Below are positions 34,568-46,320 of a stretch of DNA of 64,000 bases, piece after piece; within the stretch, counting starts at the first letter, position 1; each line of letters begins with the position of its first letter. The notes below the pieces were generated by a model. That model ran no database searches. It saw only the letters and a list, made by a program, of their open reading frames with translations, and was not told the origin of the DNA. This stretch comes from Macrosoma leucophasiata (taxonomy: Eukaryota; Arthropoda; Insecta; Lepidoptera; Hedylidae). Where the stretch lies: assembly GCA_036365455.1 (NCBI GenBank), contig JAWQUS010000008.1, forward strand, positions 10,523,501 to 10,587,500, read 5' to 3'. A program made the position numbers and the translations under genes.

Positions 34568-37500
34568 AAATTCCACTCAAACTCAAACTCAAAAATTCAT
34601 TTAATCACTTGGAAATAATAGAATTTGCTTGTGATAGGTCAAATTACAAATATAAAATTAAAGCGAATAACAACTGATACGTTGATTAATATGTCAAAGT
34701 AAATAAATTAATAATAGTCCAAAAATACTTAATAATAAAAATAGGTATCAACAGAATGTTCCATACTCTCTTTTACAAACGGCAAGATAAGACTAAACAA
34801 AAAAATATGGGACATTCTTTGTCATTCACTGGCAGAGTTCCAAAGCCAAACATTACTGAGAAAAAACCTGCCAAAACAAAACTCAGTAGGGTCTTTTCAA
34901 AATATGTTCCTTAAAACTATTTTCACAATATGAAACTTATAACTATGTTTTACAATATCAAGTACAATGCACATTCATTTCACAAAATTATTGTTTAGTC
35001 TTGTGGAGCTAGACCAGCATTTGTCCAGGCATCTCTATCCTTTAGATAGTCATCGAGTCTATAGTACGCATTTTTACATAGTGTGCGTTTAATACATGAC
35101 TTAAATTTATTATCTGTAAGTTCAAGAATGTTGGACGGAATTTTGTTGTAAAACTGTATACAACATGTTAAGAAACATTTATGTGTTTTCGATAGGCGAA
35201 AACTTGGAAATACTAATTTATTTTTATTTCTGGTATTATAAGTATGTATATCATTAATTTTCTTAAATAAGTGCAAGTTTTTCCTAGCATACAATATATT
35301 TTCATAAATATATTGGCAAGGGACCGTCATTATATTTATTTGCTTGAATAATTCTTTCAAGGAGTCACGACTATTTAAGTTATATATCGCTCTAATAGCT
35401 CTCTTTTGTAATATAAATATTGAATCAATTTCAGCTGCCCGACCCCACAACAAAATACCGTAGGACATGACACTGTGAAAGTAGCTGAAATAAACGAGTC
35501 TCGCAGTGTCGACATCCGTTAACTGTCTAATCTTCCTGACGGCATAAGCAGCAGAACTTAGACGTTTTCCTAACAGTTTAATATGAGGACCCCATTGCAA
35601 TTTTGAATCAAGCGTTATACCCAAGAAGACAGCTTCACTAACAAATTGTGTTTTATCATTGTTGAAGAATATTTCCCCTTCTTTACTTTTGACATTTGGA
35701 AGAGTAAAACGAATACATTTAGTTTTTTTACTATTTAATGCAAGATTATTTACTGTAAACCAATTATGTACTTCTTGTATGGCTTTATTAATAGTATCAT
35801 AATTTGGTTCTTTTCTATTCACTTTAAAGACCAGCGAGGTATCATCGGCAAATAAAATAGTTTTAGGCTCACTGATGGGCATCAAATGGAGCAAATCATT
35901 TATATATACTAAAAACAGAAATGGACCTAATATCGAGCCCTGTGGTACACCCATTTCTACTTTAGAGCCTGGTGATTTTACTCCGTTAACTTGTATTTTC
36001 TGTTCCCGGTTTTCTAGATATGATTTAATAAGTCGAAGGGCTTTACATCCAAGGCCATAGTGCTCAAGTTTGCACATTAACGTATTATGGTCCACGCAGT
36101 CAAATGCTTTTGAAAGGTCGCAAAAGATTCCTATAGCATCCTGCGAATCTTCCCAAGCTTCATAAATATGTTTAAGTAAAGCAACACCGGCATCAATTGT
36201 ATTACAACCTTTTGTGAAACCAAATTGTTGGTGGTGTAAGATCTTATTTTTATTAAAGTGCTGCAGCAATTGATTAAGTATCACTTTCTCGAAAACTTTA
36301 CTAATAACGGGAAGAACAGATACCGGCCTATAATTATTCGGGTCTTTACTATCCCCTGATTTAAATAATGGTACGACTTTGCTCAGTTTTAACAAATCCG
36401 GAAAGATTCCCTGCTCAATACATAAATTAAAAATTGAAGATAAATAAGGCGCTACAGTACTAATAATCGATTTACACACTTTAATAGACATACCATAAAT
36501 ATCTTCAGTAGCTTTGTTTTTGAGCTGATTAAATGTGGATATGATTGTTTGTGAACTAATATGACTAAAAGTTAATTTAATATGACAAGGCTCTACGTTC
36601 CTTTTAAGAATGTCAATCGATATTCCAGTAGAAGAATTTAAAGGTGCCGTAATTTTGAATGGAATATTAGCAAAGTAATCTTCAAAGTGTGTAGCAATGT
36701 CTAAATCTGAGCCTAAAATACCCTGTGGTGTCTCCAAAAGGACACGAGTTTCAGACCGCTTGTTTTTGCCCGTTTCACTATTTATTATTTTCCAGGTCGC
36801 CTTCATTTTATCGTCTGCATTTTTAATTTTATTGCTTATATAAATTGACTTTGCGTTTTTACATACACTTTTAAAAATTTTTGAATATGTAGCGACATAC
36901 TTGTTAAAATTTGGATTTTGCATATAAGTTTTAAGACCATAAAGTTCAAATAATCGTTCCCTACTTCTTCGAACGCCATCAGTTGCCCAGTCACAAAAAC
37001 TAAATTTACACTTTGCGGTTCTTGTTCTAATTTTAAAGATATTATTAAAATGTGTATTAATAGTATCAAAAAATTGTGCATAAAAATCATTTGCACTACT
37101 TATGTCAAAATTTTGAAAATATAATTTTTCTTTTAAAATATTATTGAAGTTATTCAATCTAACAGATGTTACTGGTCTATGTGTTTTTTCAATTTTGCTG
37201 GAAGGTTTATCTACTTCAAAAGTAATTGTCTGGCCGCTATGATCAGATGGCAAATAGTTAACAATATTTGTAGATATATATTTACATTCACAAAAGATAT
37301 TATCTATACAAGTTGCCGAGGTTGGGCTCACTCGGGTGGGTTCCAAAAAAACATTGCATAAGTTGAATGATTTAAATAGATTCAGTAACCTATTGCTGTT
37401 TGAATTATTTTCTAAAATATTAATGTTAAAATCACCACATACAATTACAGACTTTCTACCTGAACATAGTTTTTTTAACAAATCTTCCATAGTGGACTCA

Positions 37501-37790
37501 AACACATTCAAATTCTGATAATTTGGTGGTCTATAAACGCACACTATTATATGCTTATCCAGCTCAACACAAGAAACTTCTACAATATGTTCAATCGATA
37601 ACTCAACTATGTCTTTACGTTCCCTGGATTTAATTGAGTTTTTTATCAAAATTAAAGTGCCACCATGTTGCATAACTTTTCTATTGTAACAACTAACAAC
37701 AGAATAATTCTTATAATTAATCATGAATGACTGATTCTGCAAACCTGTTTAGATTAGAAATTAAGTAACTAATAAAATGTTAATAAAGCG
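34568..37790 (-). mobile_element. Non-LTR retrotransposon, 5'-truncated, long intact ORF2 part
   Basis: An uninterrupted minus-strand frame (37742-34995, 915 residues; the first codon is TTG, with TAA two codons upstream) encodes the C-terminal two thirds of an apurinic-like endonuclease (VYRPPN, VCGDFN, SDHSG), then a reverse transcriptase (NNYRPVSVLP, FDCVDHNTL, GVPQGSILGP, FADDTS near 35840-35852) and a C-terminal tail (YNTRNKN). The first 60-70 residues of the endonuclease and any ORF1 are missing. The 3' end (34568-34994) finishes in short gagttt repeats, not poly(A), which suggests a CR1/L2-like or Daphne-like clade rather than classical jockey. The intact frame suggests recent insertion. 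Confidence 0.85.
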
Positions 37791-39216
37791 TAACTCACAC
37801 ATGGAGCGAATGCGGTTCGCGCACGGGTCGGAACGGGATACGGCGGTTTAATTCCATGTATTTATAAGACACTGAAGGCGCGCGCGGTAATTCACGTACT
37901 CTCTGTTCATAGTGAATATAGTGATGCGTGTGCGAGTCGTGAGAGGCGCGTGTCTCGAGTTGTTATAAAATAATTTATAAACCCGACTTAAAATTTTAGC
38001 TATTTTATTACTATGGATATCGAGATATCTCAATTAAGTAATCTATTATTTGAATATGTTTGTGAATATGTCCTGTTGTTTGTACAAGCTAGTGAATAAA
38101 AACGCTTAAATCAAAAGTACGTACCTTTCTCTTTGTCCGTGTCTAAACTAGTCCGAATTTTCTATCACATTGCGCTCGCACTTGCTTTCTGTGTGAACTG
38201 TACTTTACTCCCATGGCAATGTTATTATTCGAATGAGACTCTTTCCATGGATGTCACTTTTTAACATTACTTAAACAATTTCACTTTCTAACCTCAATAC
38301 TTGTTTTATTTCATATCATAATGTTTTTCTAAAATATTTCATTTATATCTTGCTATTTAACACGTTTATCCATAAGTATGAATTTAGCTCAGTTTGTAAC
38401 AGATGTATGCTCTTCTGACACATCGTACCACCCACCCACACACATAACCCCGCATTCAGTGAACATCATCGAACCACAAAAGAGGCTATTAGAAGCCACA
38501 AAAAAATTTTTTTTTGTCTAAGAATACACTTCTACTAACTTTTTCATTATGGAAAGGACTCAAAAAAGAGAAGAAGTCACTAAATCGCAAATGACAATTT
38601 CATAATATTGCAGCATTCGTCCAAATAACATTATTAAAAGTTTTTTTTTTAACTATACTCTGTTCTATAAATACTGTATGACATGAACAGCACTATTTAT
38701 TGGGGGTATCGTTAATAACATGATTACTGTACCATTGGGGATAAGGTCGGTGGTATGAAGGGTCAGAATTGAATGTATGTAATATTGATTTTCAACATAT
38801 GTTTTATCTAAAGAATATATATTTATATCACCTCTTTATTTCGTTTTATTACCACTTACCTCGCCTAAAATAAAAGAACACGAATTAAAACATCAAACAA
38901 ATTTATTTTACATGGTAGTTATCTTACAAGTATTTTTCTTAAACGCAGAACATTTTAAAATAAACTGATACCTGTTAGAATAAACAAATATAAAACTACA
39001 GACTAAATAAAAAATAATAAATACCAAAATAGTTATACCATAATAGTATACCTTGAATCCCTAATAATTTTACTATATTTCAAAATAATTTAATTACAAG
39101 CATGTATTTTAATTCCTAACAAATACATTATAATACTAGGGTTCCTAAAAATGAGCACATAACCATTTATACTAAAATACAAATAAGTAGATAGACTAGA
39201 TATTTGTATAATTACT
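37791..39216. other. Intergenic DNA between LINE insertions
   Basis: AT-rich apart from a GC-richer patch at 37800-37950 containing alternating CG-rich words (gcgcgcgcggtaattcacg). No gene or element with defined ends recognised. Short open frames here lack similarity and splice support. Confidence 0.5.
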
Positions 39217-39434
39217 AAGCCCAGGAAGACCAAGACTGACCTACCATGACCAAATAGGTAGAGTTCTGTCTGATGGTGGGATCAAAAGTCTTAGGAATCG
39301 GCGTGCATGTATGAAAAGAATGATGAAAGTAGACGAGGCACGAGAGGTTTGTCAAAACCGGGATATCTGGCGCTCTACACTCTCTGCCTACCCCGTTAGG
39401 GACCTGGCGTGAAGATACATACATACATACATAC
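39217..39434 (+). mobile_element. RTE-like LINE 3' end, second copy
   Basis: Plus-strand counterpart of 32815-33115: aggaagaccaagactgacct, then the CMKRMMKVDEAREVC-encoding stretch, gggacctggcgtgaagatac and a clean (atac)n tail at 39416-39434. The 3' tail is better preserved than in the first copy; the coding part is broken by stops. Confidence 0.75.
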
Positions 39435-39853
39435 TAAACTATATTTGACGATCCAGGGGAGTGCCATAGTAAAAAAATAATAATTCTAAGTTTAAAGTTT
39501 GATAAATTTCTTGAGAATATGTTAAAGGACGTGTCATAACGACGTAACTAATAACTACTCAAAGTATTACAGATAATTAAATTACATCAAAGTAGGAAGA
39601 GAAAACAATCTTCCATAAAATTTCTCGATAACTAACTGGCTAGTAGTCCACTACAAAGTGGATTGTTCATCATATCATTTCGAAACTTAAAATACGTAGG
39701 AAATTTTTTTATATAAATTCCGTATGAATCCAATACAAAGACAATAAACACGACTCCCTAGCAAAAATAAGAACCGTTGTTCTTTTTAGCGACATAATAA
39801 TTATGTTGTTTTAGCAATTTTTACAAACCAATACGGCACATTTACCGGACAGT

Positions 39854-40219
39854 AATAATAATAATAATGGCAACCCATTATACGTCCCACTGCTGGGCAC
39901 GAGTCTCTCCCCTTTTTGGGGGGAGGCCTGGAGCTTACTGCACCACGCTGCTCCAATGCGGATTGGTGGAGATGGGTGGGTTAGTGGCCAACCCGCTGTC
40001 GAATATTTTCAAACCGCCCATAAGGCCTCCGACAAGGTTTAACGACTGCTATCCATCGATAGCAAGCGGGACCGACGGCTTAACGTGCCCTCCGAAGTAC
40101 GGAAACGCGCATTTAATTTGCCACTAGCGGTCACCCATCACACTACCCGACCGCGCCCGTAGTGCTTAACCGAGTAGATCGCTTACAATCTACACCAGCT
40201 GGGCCATGCGCGCTTCACC
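39854..40219 (-). mobile_element. 5S rRNA-derived SINE with 9-bp target-site duplication
   Basis: On the minus strand the head (about 40180-40125) closely matches the internal control region of 5S rRNA: GGTTAAGCA (box A side), CGGGCGCGGTC, and GATGGGTGACCGC (box C, 40129-40140 region). A unique body follows, then ccagcagtgggacgtataat and a (att)n tail (39853-39868 on plus). The direct repeat ccggacagt at 39845-39853 and 40220-40228 fixes both ends. Architecture is that of SINE3-type (5S-derived) elements with a LINE-like 3' end. Confidence 0.8.
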
Positions 40220-40521
40220 CCGGACAGTGAAGATAGTGAAATACTTCTATAGAAAAGGAACACGCAAATGCTCGAATAGGTGTTTTTTGACGCTTTGTGT
40301 ATAGATTCCTAATATTGCAAGTGAGGTGCGAGAGTCCTGGTACTCATAACACAAGTTTAATCTTACTTTGGGTACCAGAAGTTCAACAAATTTCATTGTA
40401 CAAACATTATTTGTTATTACCAGTTCGTGATATAATGTGTGTATATCCTTGTGTCAATTAACTATTATTATTATTGACTGAGGAACCATTACAAAAGCTA
40501 AGACGCTATATTATTTCAGTA

Positions 40522-40625
40522 CCCAGCAAGAAATACAGCACATCGAGCTTAGGAAAGAGACAATCGGCTAGTTTCGACTTAGTAGAGCGTTCTCTGTTGC
40601 TTAGAGCGTTATCTCTCTCTGGTTA
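40522..40625 (+). repeat. Fragment of a repeat with GAGCGTTATCTC words
   Basis: Contains cagcaagaaatacagcacat and agagcgttatctctctc. The same words occur inverted in the fold-back element at 57270-57475, and the first of them also at 13155-13175. Confidence 0.5.
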
Positions 40626-40675
40626 TCACGTATAACCCCCGTAATAACTATCACAGAGACATTACGACTTAGCTC

Positions 40676-40764
40676 TCAGGGGTGGCAACGAATCTGCATT
40701 TTAACCTGTGGTCTTTGTGTGGATGTCTATAGGCTGCAGTCATCACTTACATCGAACTGCATGT
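40676..40764 (+). mobile_element. SINE family B 3' fragment fused to copia
   Basis: About 90 bp of the 3' half of family B (gggtggcaacgaatctgcat through aggctgcagtcatcactta), directly abutting the copia reverse transcriptase fragment that begins at 40765. Confidence 0.65.
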
Positions 40765-41385
40765 TGTAAACTAAAGAGTAGCCTCTATGGATTAAAACAA
40801 GCACCTAGATGTTGGAACCGATGTATAGAAGATTATTTAAAAAGAATTGGATTTAATCGATGTGATAATGATCCATGCTTGTTCGCAAGAAACACTAGTA
40901 GCAATAAAATTATATTGGTTCTCTATGTTGACGACGGACTTGTAGCAAGTAAGAACCCTAAGGACGCAGATAAATTTATTTTAGCTGAAGAGAAGGTTCA
41001 ATATAACTGCAAAGCCACTTACATACTTTTTAAGTCTTGAGATTCACAAAACGGAAGATGGCGTGAGATTATCACAAAAGCGCTATGCATCCAAAGTCGT
41101 AGATCGCTTTGGAATGACGGACTGTAAGACCGTATCAACACCAATAATAAGAGATGGACCTACAGAATCAGAAAATGGTACTGAAGAGGTACAGTCTTTT
41201 CCTTATAGAGAAGCTGTGGGAGCCTTGGCTTACTTGATGGTAGGAAGTAGACCAGCCCTAGCTTACGCTGTGAGGGTGGTGTCCAGAGTTCTAGATAAAC
41301 CTACAAAAGATGATATTATCAAAGTAAATCGTATCTTAGAATACGAGAAATGAATATGTGAAAAGAACTTTAGACTTGAGCATCG

Positions 41386-41681
41386 ACTGGTGGTAGAGCT
41401 CCAGTGACGGAGCTCGCGGGCGTAGGCACCACCGCATTACCTAATATACTTGCCGCTAAATGGTAGTGTTTAGCACTATCGTGTTCCGGTCAGGTGGTAA
41501 TGTACGGCCCTGTAATTTCCGGCACAGAGGCATAACACTTTAGGCCTCAGGAGTGGTAACGCATCTGCATTTTGACCTCGGTCTTTGTGTGGGTGTCTAT
41601 AGGCTGCAGTCATCACTTAACATCAATGTGAACTGCATGCTTGTTTGCCACTTCCTTTACATAAAAAAAAATATATATATA
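41386..41681 (+). mobile_element. SINE family B, copy 3, inside copia
   Basis: Near full-length family B element from actggtggtagagctcc to an A-rich tail (acataaaaaaaaatatatat). It separates the copia RT part from its RNase H part, so it arrived after copia. Confidence 0.8.
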
Positions 41682-41831
41682 AGAAAGGCTACAAGACAGG
41701 CATTTCAGAATGCTACAGCGACTCAGATCACGCAGGAGATATGACAACAGGACGTTCAACGTCTGGCATCATATGTATGTACTCAGGAGCTGCTATATCT
41801 TCGTGTAATCGAAAACAGACCTGTGTTGCTA

Positions 41832-41970
41832 TATGCTAGTGAAGCAGCAAGAGAAATTAAGAGTCTATTCAGTGAAATTGATTGAGTCTTAAGAGACTAT
41901 TCAGTGAAATTGATATTTCACTGAATAGTCTCTTAAGCCATACAATTTCTCTTGCTGCTTCACTAGCATA
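41832..41970. repeat. Nested inverted duplication within copia RNase H
   Basis: Outer arms of 27 bp, exact complements (41832-41858, 41944-41970, starting tatgctagtgaagcagcaag), and inner arms of 22 bp, exact complements (41889-41910, 41915-41936, starting ttaagagactattcagtgaa) with a 4-nt loop. An extra direct copy of the inner arm lies at 41857-41880. The outer arm is copia coding sequence (SEAAREI). Confidence 0.9.
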
Positions 41971-42207
41971 AGCTAGTAATTAAGGTTGCTAACATAGCTG
42001 CCATCAGAATTGCCCAAAATCCTGATATGCATAGACGCATCAAGCATATTGCTAAAAGACTATATCAGGGAACTTGTCACAAATGGCAATATATGCGTAG
42101 AATATGTGCCATATGAATTCCCAACTTGCTGACATCCTGACTAAAGCTCTACATAGGCCAAGAATGGCAGTTATATCAGGAAATATAGGACTAGTCCAAA
42201 TGGGATA

Positions 42208-42998
42208 ATGTTATAGGAGTTTGCATCGTAATTTATCTCAGTAACAGTGACTTTTGGGAAAAAAAATTGTAGATTATTATTTGTACGATTTTGATAGATA
42301 ATATAAAATATAATATTTATAGTATATAATATTTATAGATCTATTAAAATTGTAGATACAAATTTTATAGATAATTTTATGATCTACATTTATGTCTATG
42401 GTCATTTTACAATAAAACTTACCGTTTAGAAGAAAATTGCGAAAAATCTATTTTTTTAACCTTTGACCTCGAGTATTTTTTTCCTTAAATCGAATTGACG
42501 TGGATTTCTATACAGAATTAATATAATTGATTGTTATAATAGTATCTTCTTTTTTCAAATATCACATAATCCAGGCATTTTCGATCCGTCATAGTCCCCA
42601 CTTTTTTTATAAATGTAAAAGATAAGAAAATCTGTATATTAATTACATCTACTTGGTAATATGCAAATGGAAAATTTATCTAAACCTTTTAATAGTGCTT
42701 AATCTTTTAAACAGTTTAAACGTTTAAGCTTAATATTAAGATATTAAGCAATATTCGTTTTATTACCCGCATATATAGAATAATAGAAGAACAGACATTT
42801 TATAAACTGACGAAATACGTTTATTTTCCGATAATTCATACAATCATCCAACAACACCTAAATCATATAAATAAATCTTTACTCAATTAGGTTTTAATAC
42901 ATATTATAAGTTTATAGAAACTAGAAATTCATAACTTTCTTTAGTACAATAACAATATATACGATACCTAGTTCAAAGAAGAAAATGCAATGTGTTCC
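42208..42998. other. AT-rich intergenic DNA after copia
   Basis: Very AT-rich, with repeated tatttatag/tagat words at 42280-42380. A copia 3' LTR could start at tgttataggag (about 42209), but I found no matching copy to prove it. No gene seen. Confidence 0.45.
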
Positions 42999-42999
42999 G

Positions 43000-43143
43000 T
43001 ATAAATAGTAGACCGAGCTCAAAAGAGAGATCGATTACTACACAACTTATATGCCCTCAAAACATCTATTTGTGAAATAGCAATAACCATGAGATATGTC
43101 TTGGTTATTGCAATTTTACAATTTGAATTTAAGACAACAAAAG
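43000..43143 (+). CDS. Candidate first exon of a small secreted protein (speculative)
   Basis: TATAAATA at 43000-43007, then an ATG at 43089 opening MRYVLVIAILQF, a hydrophobic stretch like a signal peptide, and EFKTTK before a donor-like GTAATA at 43144 (phase 1). Spacing from TATA box to a start site about 30 nt on and to the ATG is reasonable for an insect gene with a short 5' UTR. I could not find a matching second exon, so this may be chance. Confidence 0.22.
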
Positions 43144-43432
43144 GTAATATATTTTGGAGATCCTTTATATAAAATGTTAACTTATATCAAACGTGTGTAA
43201 TATATTACTACATAATCTACCAATGTAATGTGATATCATTTGTTATTGTACTTAGCTTAGAAAAAATATTTTGCTACAATGCTTAAACACAAATAATAGG
43301 CATTCTCTATTTCAAAAATTCCAAATGCATCAGTGTTTAGGCTAAAATTGTTAAAAGTTGTTTCATCTGTGAGGTCGTTCTTTATTTTAATATTCCTAAG
43401 CGCTGAAAGGTCCTTAAATTTTCATAGTAATA

Positions 43433-44708
43433 GGTTGGGGAAAAAGTCTTTTCGCATTATAGTATGTATGAACTTGTAATAAAATCTCTTTGGCTGTAGT
43501 ATTTGTATCTGGCTGGTTTTGGTATATTTCATTGAAAGTTAAAATTTTAAAGAACATAATTCCAAATTCAAATTAGGCAAATGTGTGATTTTCATTTGTT
43601 TTTCGTACTGTCAAGATGAGTGAATCTAATGAAGAAATTCGATACATTTTAAAATTTTACTACAAAAAAGGTAAAAATTCAACGCAAGCCGCGAAAAAAA
43701 TTTGCGATGTTTATGGACCTAGTGCAGTGTCTGTGAGAGTAGCACAAATTTGGTTTAAGCGTTTTCAATCCGGAAATTTTGATGTCAAAGATGCACCTCG
43801 CTCTGGTCGCCCTATTACGGAAAAAATGGATGCCATTTTTGAAAAAGTGGAGCAAGATCGACATATCAGTAGCTACGACGTAGCTGAAGAACTGAGAATT
43901 GATCACAAAACAGTTTTGGCGCATTTGAAAAAAACTAGGTACAAAAAAAAGCTCGATATTTGGGTACCTCACGAGCTCACTGAAAGAAACCTACTGAACT
44001 CATTTGTGATTCTTTATTACGACGTAATGAAACCGAATCATTTTTGGAGAAGCTGATAACTGGTGATGAAAAGTGTATCACGTACGACAAGAACGTGCGA
44101 AAAAGGTCGTGGTCAAAGGCCGGTCAGGCTTCACAGACTGCGGCGAAACCCGGGTTAACTCGCAATAAGGTGATGTTGTGTGTGTGGTGAGATTGGAAGG
44201 GCATTATTCATTATGAGCTATTACCACCAGGCAGGACTATCGATTCTGAACTCTACTGCGAACAACTGATGAGATTAAAGCAAGAAGTTGAGAAAAAGCG
44301 GCCGGAATTGATCAACAGAAGGGGTGTGGTGTTTCATCATGATAACACTAGACCTCACACATCTATAGCCACTCAGCAAAAATTAAGAGAGTTTGGCTGG
44401 GAGGTGTTAATGCATCCGCCGTATAGTCCTGACCTTGCACCTTCAGATTTCCACCTGTTTCGGTCTCTTCAGAATTCTTTATGCAATGTTAGGTTAACAT
44501 CACGAGAGGACTGCCAAATCCCCTTGTCGCGGTATTTTGATGAGAAGTCCCAAAATTTTTATAGCAATGGGATCATGTCCCTACCTACAAGATGGCAAAA
44601 GGTTATCGAACAAAATGGTACATACATACTTTAGTTAAATTTAAATAAACTATATTAAAAAATGTTATGAATTATCTTAAAAAATGCGAAGAAACTTTTT
44701 CCCCAACC
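43433..44708 (+). mobile_element. mariner element with both TIRs, transposase disabled
   Basis: Inverted termini ggttggggaaaaagtctttt (43433) and gaaactttttccccaacc (ending 44708), flanked by TA on both sides (43431-43432, 44709-44710). The transposase starts at 43616 with the paired helix-turn-helix region (QIWFKRFQSGNF, SGRP). The catalytic part has ITGDEK, VVFHHDNTRPHT and SPDLAPSDFHLF, consistent with mariner D,D34D. A frameshift near 43990-44040 and an in-frame TGA at 44188-44190 break it. Length 1,276 bp is normal for the family. Confidence 0.92.
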
Positions 44709-44710
44709 TA

Positions 44711-45219
44711 ATAATATTACTTAATTTTAGAACTCAACAAGTTAAGAATATAAAACTGACACTTAGAAAGAAGTCAATAACTATTTACGGCAACAGTTAA
44801 AGAGCTCGAGATCCTTGAACGGGAACTAATCAAGAAAATGAAACCGAAAATAGCAATAGTTATTGGGTAACTTGATTAAATGGTATTTTGTAGTACTTGT
44901 CGAACACCACCCCATTGCCGGTCCTAAGCCCGGATGCAAAAGGAGGATGGTTGGTCAGAGAGAGACTAAACCCAACCGTAAAACCGTCAACGCAAAGTAT
45001 CGGGCGGCTGTCAATTAATCAGACAACTTCGCAGCCACCTACCTCACCAGCCGTTTCGTACGGCTACAGGAGGGAGTTTATTAACTTCTAGAAAAAGAGG
45101 GTAAGGAGATGGGAACACCACACCTCTTACAAATTTCCCGAAGAAAATCTCCCCAAATGAAAGCAACAAAATGATCACGATGTGATATAACTTTATCAAA
45201 CCAGGAAAACTAATCATCG
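44711..45219. other. Intergenic DNA between mariner and MITE
   Basis: Unremarkable sequence; a GC-richer patch at 44900-45070 (cacccccattgccggtcc-like) may be a decayed repeat. No gene. Confidence 0.5.
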
Positions 45220-45517
45220 TAGGGCTATATTTCACCGGGACGCCATGCCGGCGCAACCAGTCGCCGCCACCAACAAAATGTATTCAGCTCAATAGAACGT
45301 TATTCACCTGGTATCGGATTGGATGCGCAACCAATATGGCGGCGCGACTAGCTCGGACGCTAACACACAATGTTACTGGTCGCGCCGCCACGATAGTTGC
45401 GCTACCACTAATCACTATAGCGCTGTATGGTTTCTTACTCACTCGGTCGCCAGTCCGGACACCACGCAAGCAACTGGTTGCGCCTCCATCATGGTGTCCC
45501 GGTGAAATATAGCCCTA
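45220..45517. mobile_element. MITE with TIRs of about 50 bp
   Basis: Left end tagggctatatttcaccggg at 45220 and right end cccggtgaaatatagcccta at 45517 are exact complements over 20 bp and continue with few changes (GGCGCAACCAGT on both sides). The duplicated TA at each end fits a Tc1/mariner-type target. Interior (45340-45470) is rich in CG and itself contains inverted words (ggcgcgac / gtcgcgcc). No transposase. Confidence 0.75.
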
Positions 45518-46320
45518 AGAGAAGAAGATGGAAAATCACCACTTAAGCGTCCTAAACATTAGCGATACGCATATGTGTAACGCATAGACTATTTCGCATT
45601 ATTTATTTATACTTTAATGCACATGAGAAGTACATATGGCGGACTTAATCTTTCAAGAATCGTAAGGCCACCGGCGGCCAGACACAATTGAATTTCAATT
45701 GTCATATTTTTCTCGTGTCTGGAGGGATTAATGCCCCTAGGCATTATCTCCCAGTCAACCAGAGGTAGAACAGAAAATCAACGAAAAGGTGCAGAGATAT
45801 TAAATAACTCGAAACAACTTAGAACGGGAAAGATGAATTAATTTAGCACAGGCAAACATGAGAAACATAAATTTCAGCATTATCAGGAGATCTTATTTTT
45901 CGGGTACATATTATGGTGTCGGCAGAATCCTAATTTCGCCTATTGTGAACGCGTCAAGCAACAGCACAATCTTCAGAGGACGACATTGAATAATTCTGCT
46001 ATCAACTGCTCGAGGAAACTGAATAAGATTCCCAATCGGGAAATGACTCTCGTACTCGGTTACTTCAATGCCAAGATCTGCAAAACAGTAGGTAGCTGAC
46101 ACTAATGCCATGGTCACAATTCAGAACACACATTACAATTGCACCACTGAAGGTAAGGTCCGACAGAGACAGGACAGATGAGAAGAGAAGAGAAATGGAA
46201 CTCTTATGTTATTTTTGGATCCAATATTTTAATGGCATGTAGTTATGTAGCTACGCCACTAAAATATTATCAATTATTTCCTATAAGAAATTCGCACAGT
46301 TAGGTATGAACGATTGTCCA

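Larger units (their letters stand above)
40765..42207 (+). mobile_element. Broken Ty1/copia pol, split by a SINE
   Basis: Pieces in order: reverse transcriptase (LYGLKQAPRCWN, LYVDDGLVAS with the YVDD site near 40921-40935), a frameshift near 41020-41050, then the RT-RNase H connection (QKRYASKVVDRF, EAVGALAYLM) to 41352; SINE B inserted at 41386-41681; RNase H (YSDSDHAGD, RSTSGIICMYSG) at 41695-41840; and the pol C-terminus (QLADILTKALHRPRM) ending in TAA near 42205. Gag, protease, integrase and both LTRs were not found. The RNase H part carries a nested inverted duplication. A dead remnant. Confidence 0.85.

Noticed and set aside
40125..40219. Functional 5S rRNA gene
   Set aside because: Only the internal control region is similar; the ends are unrelated and the unit is bounded by a target-site duplication.
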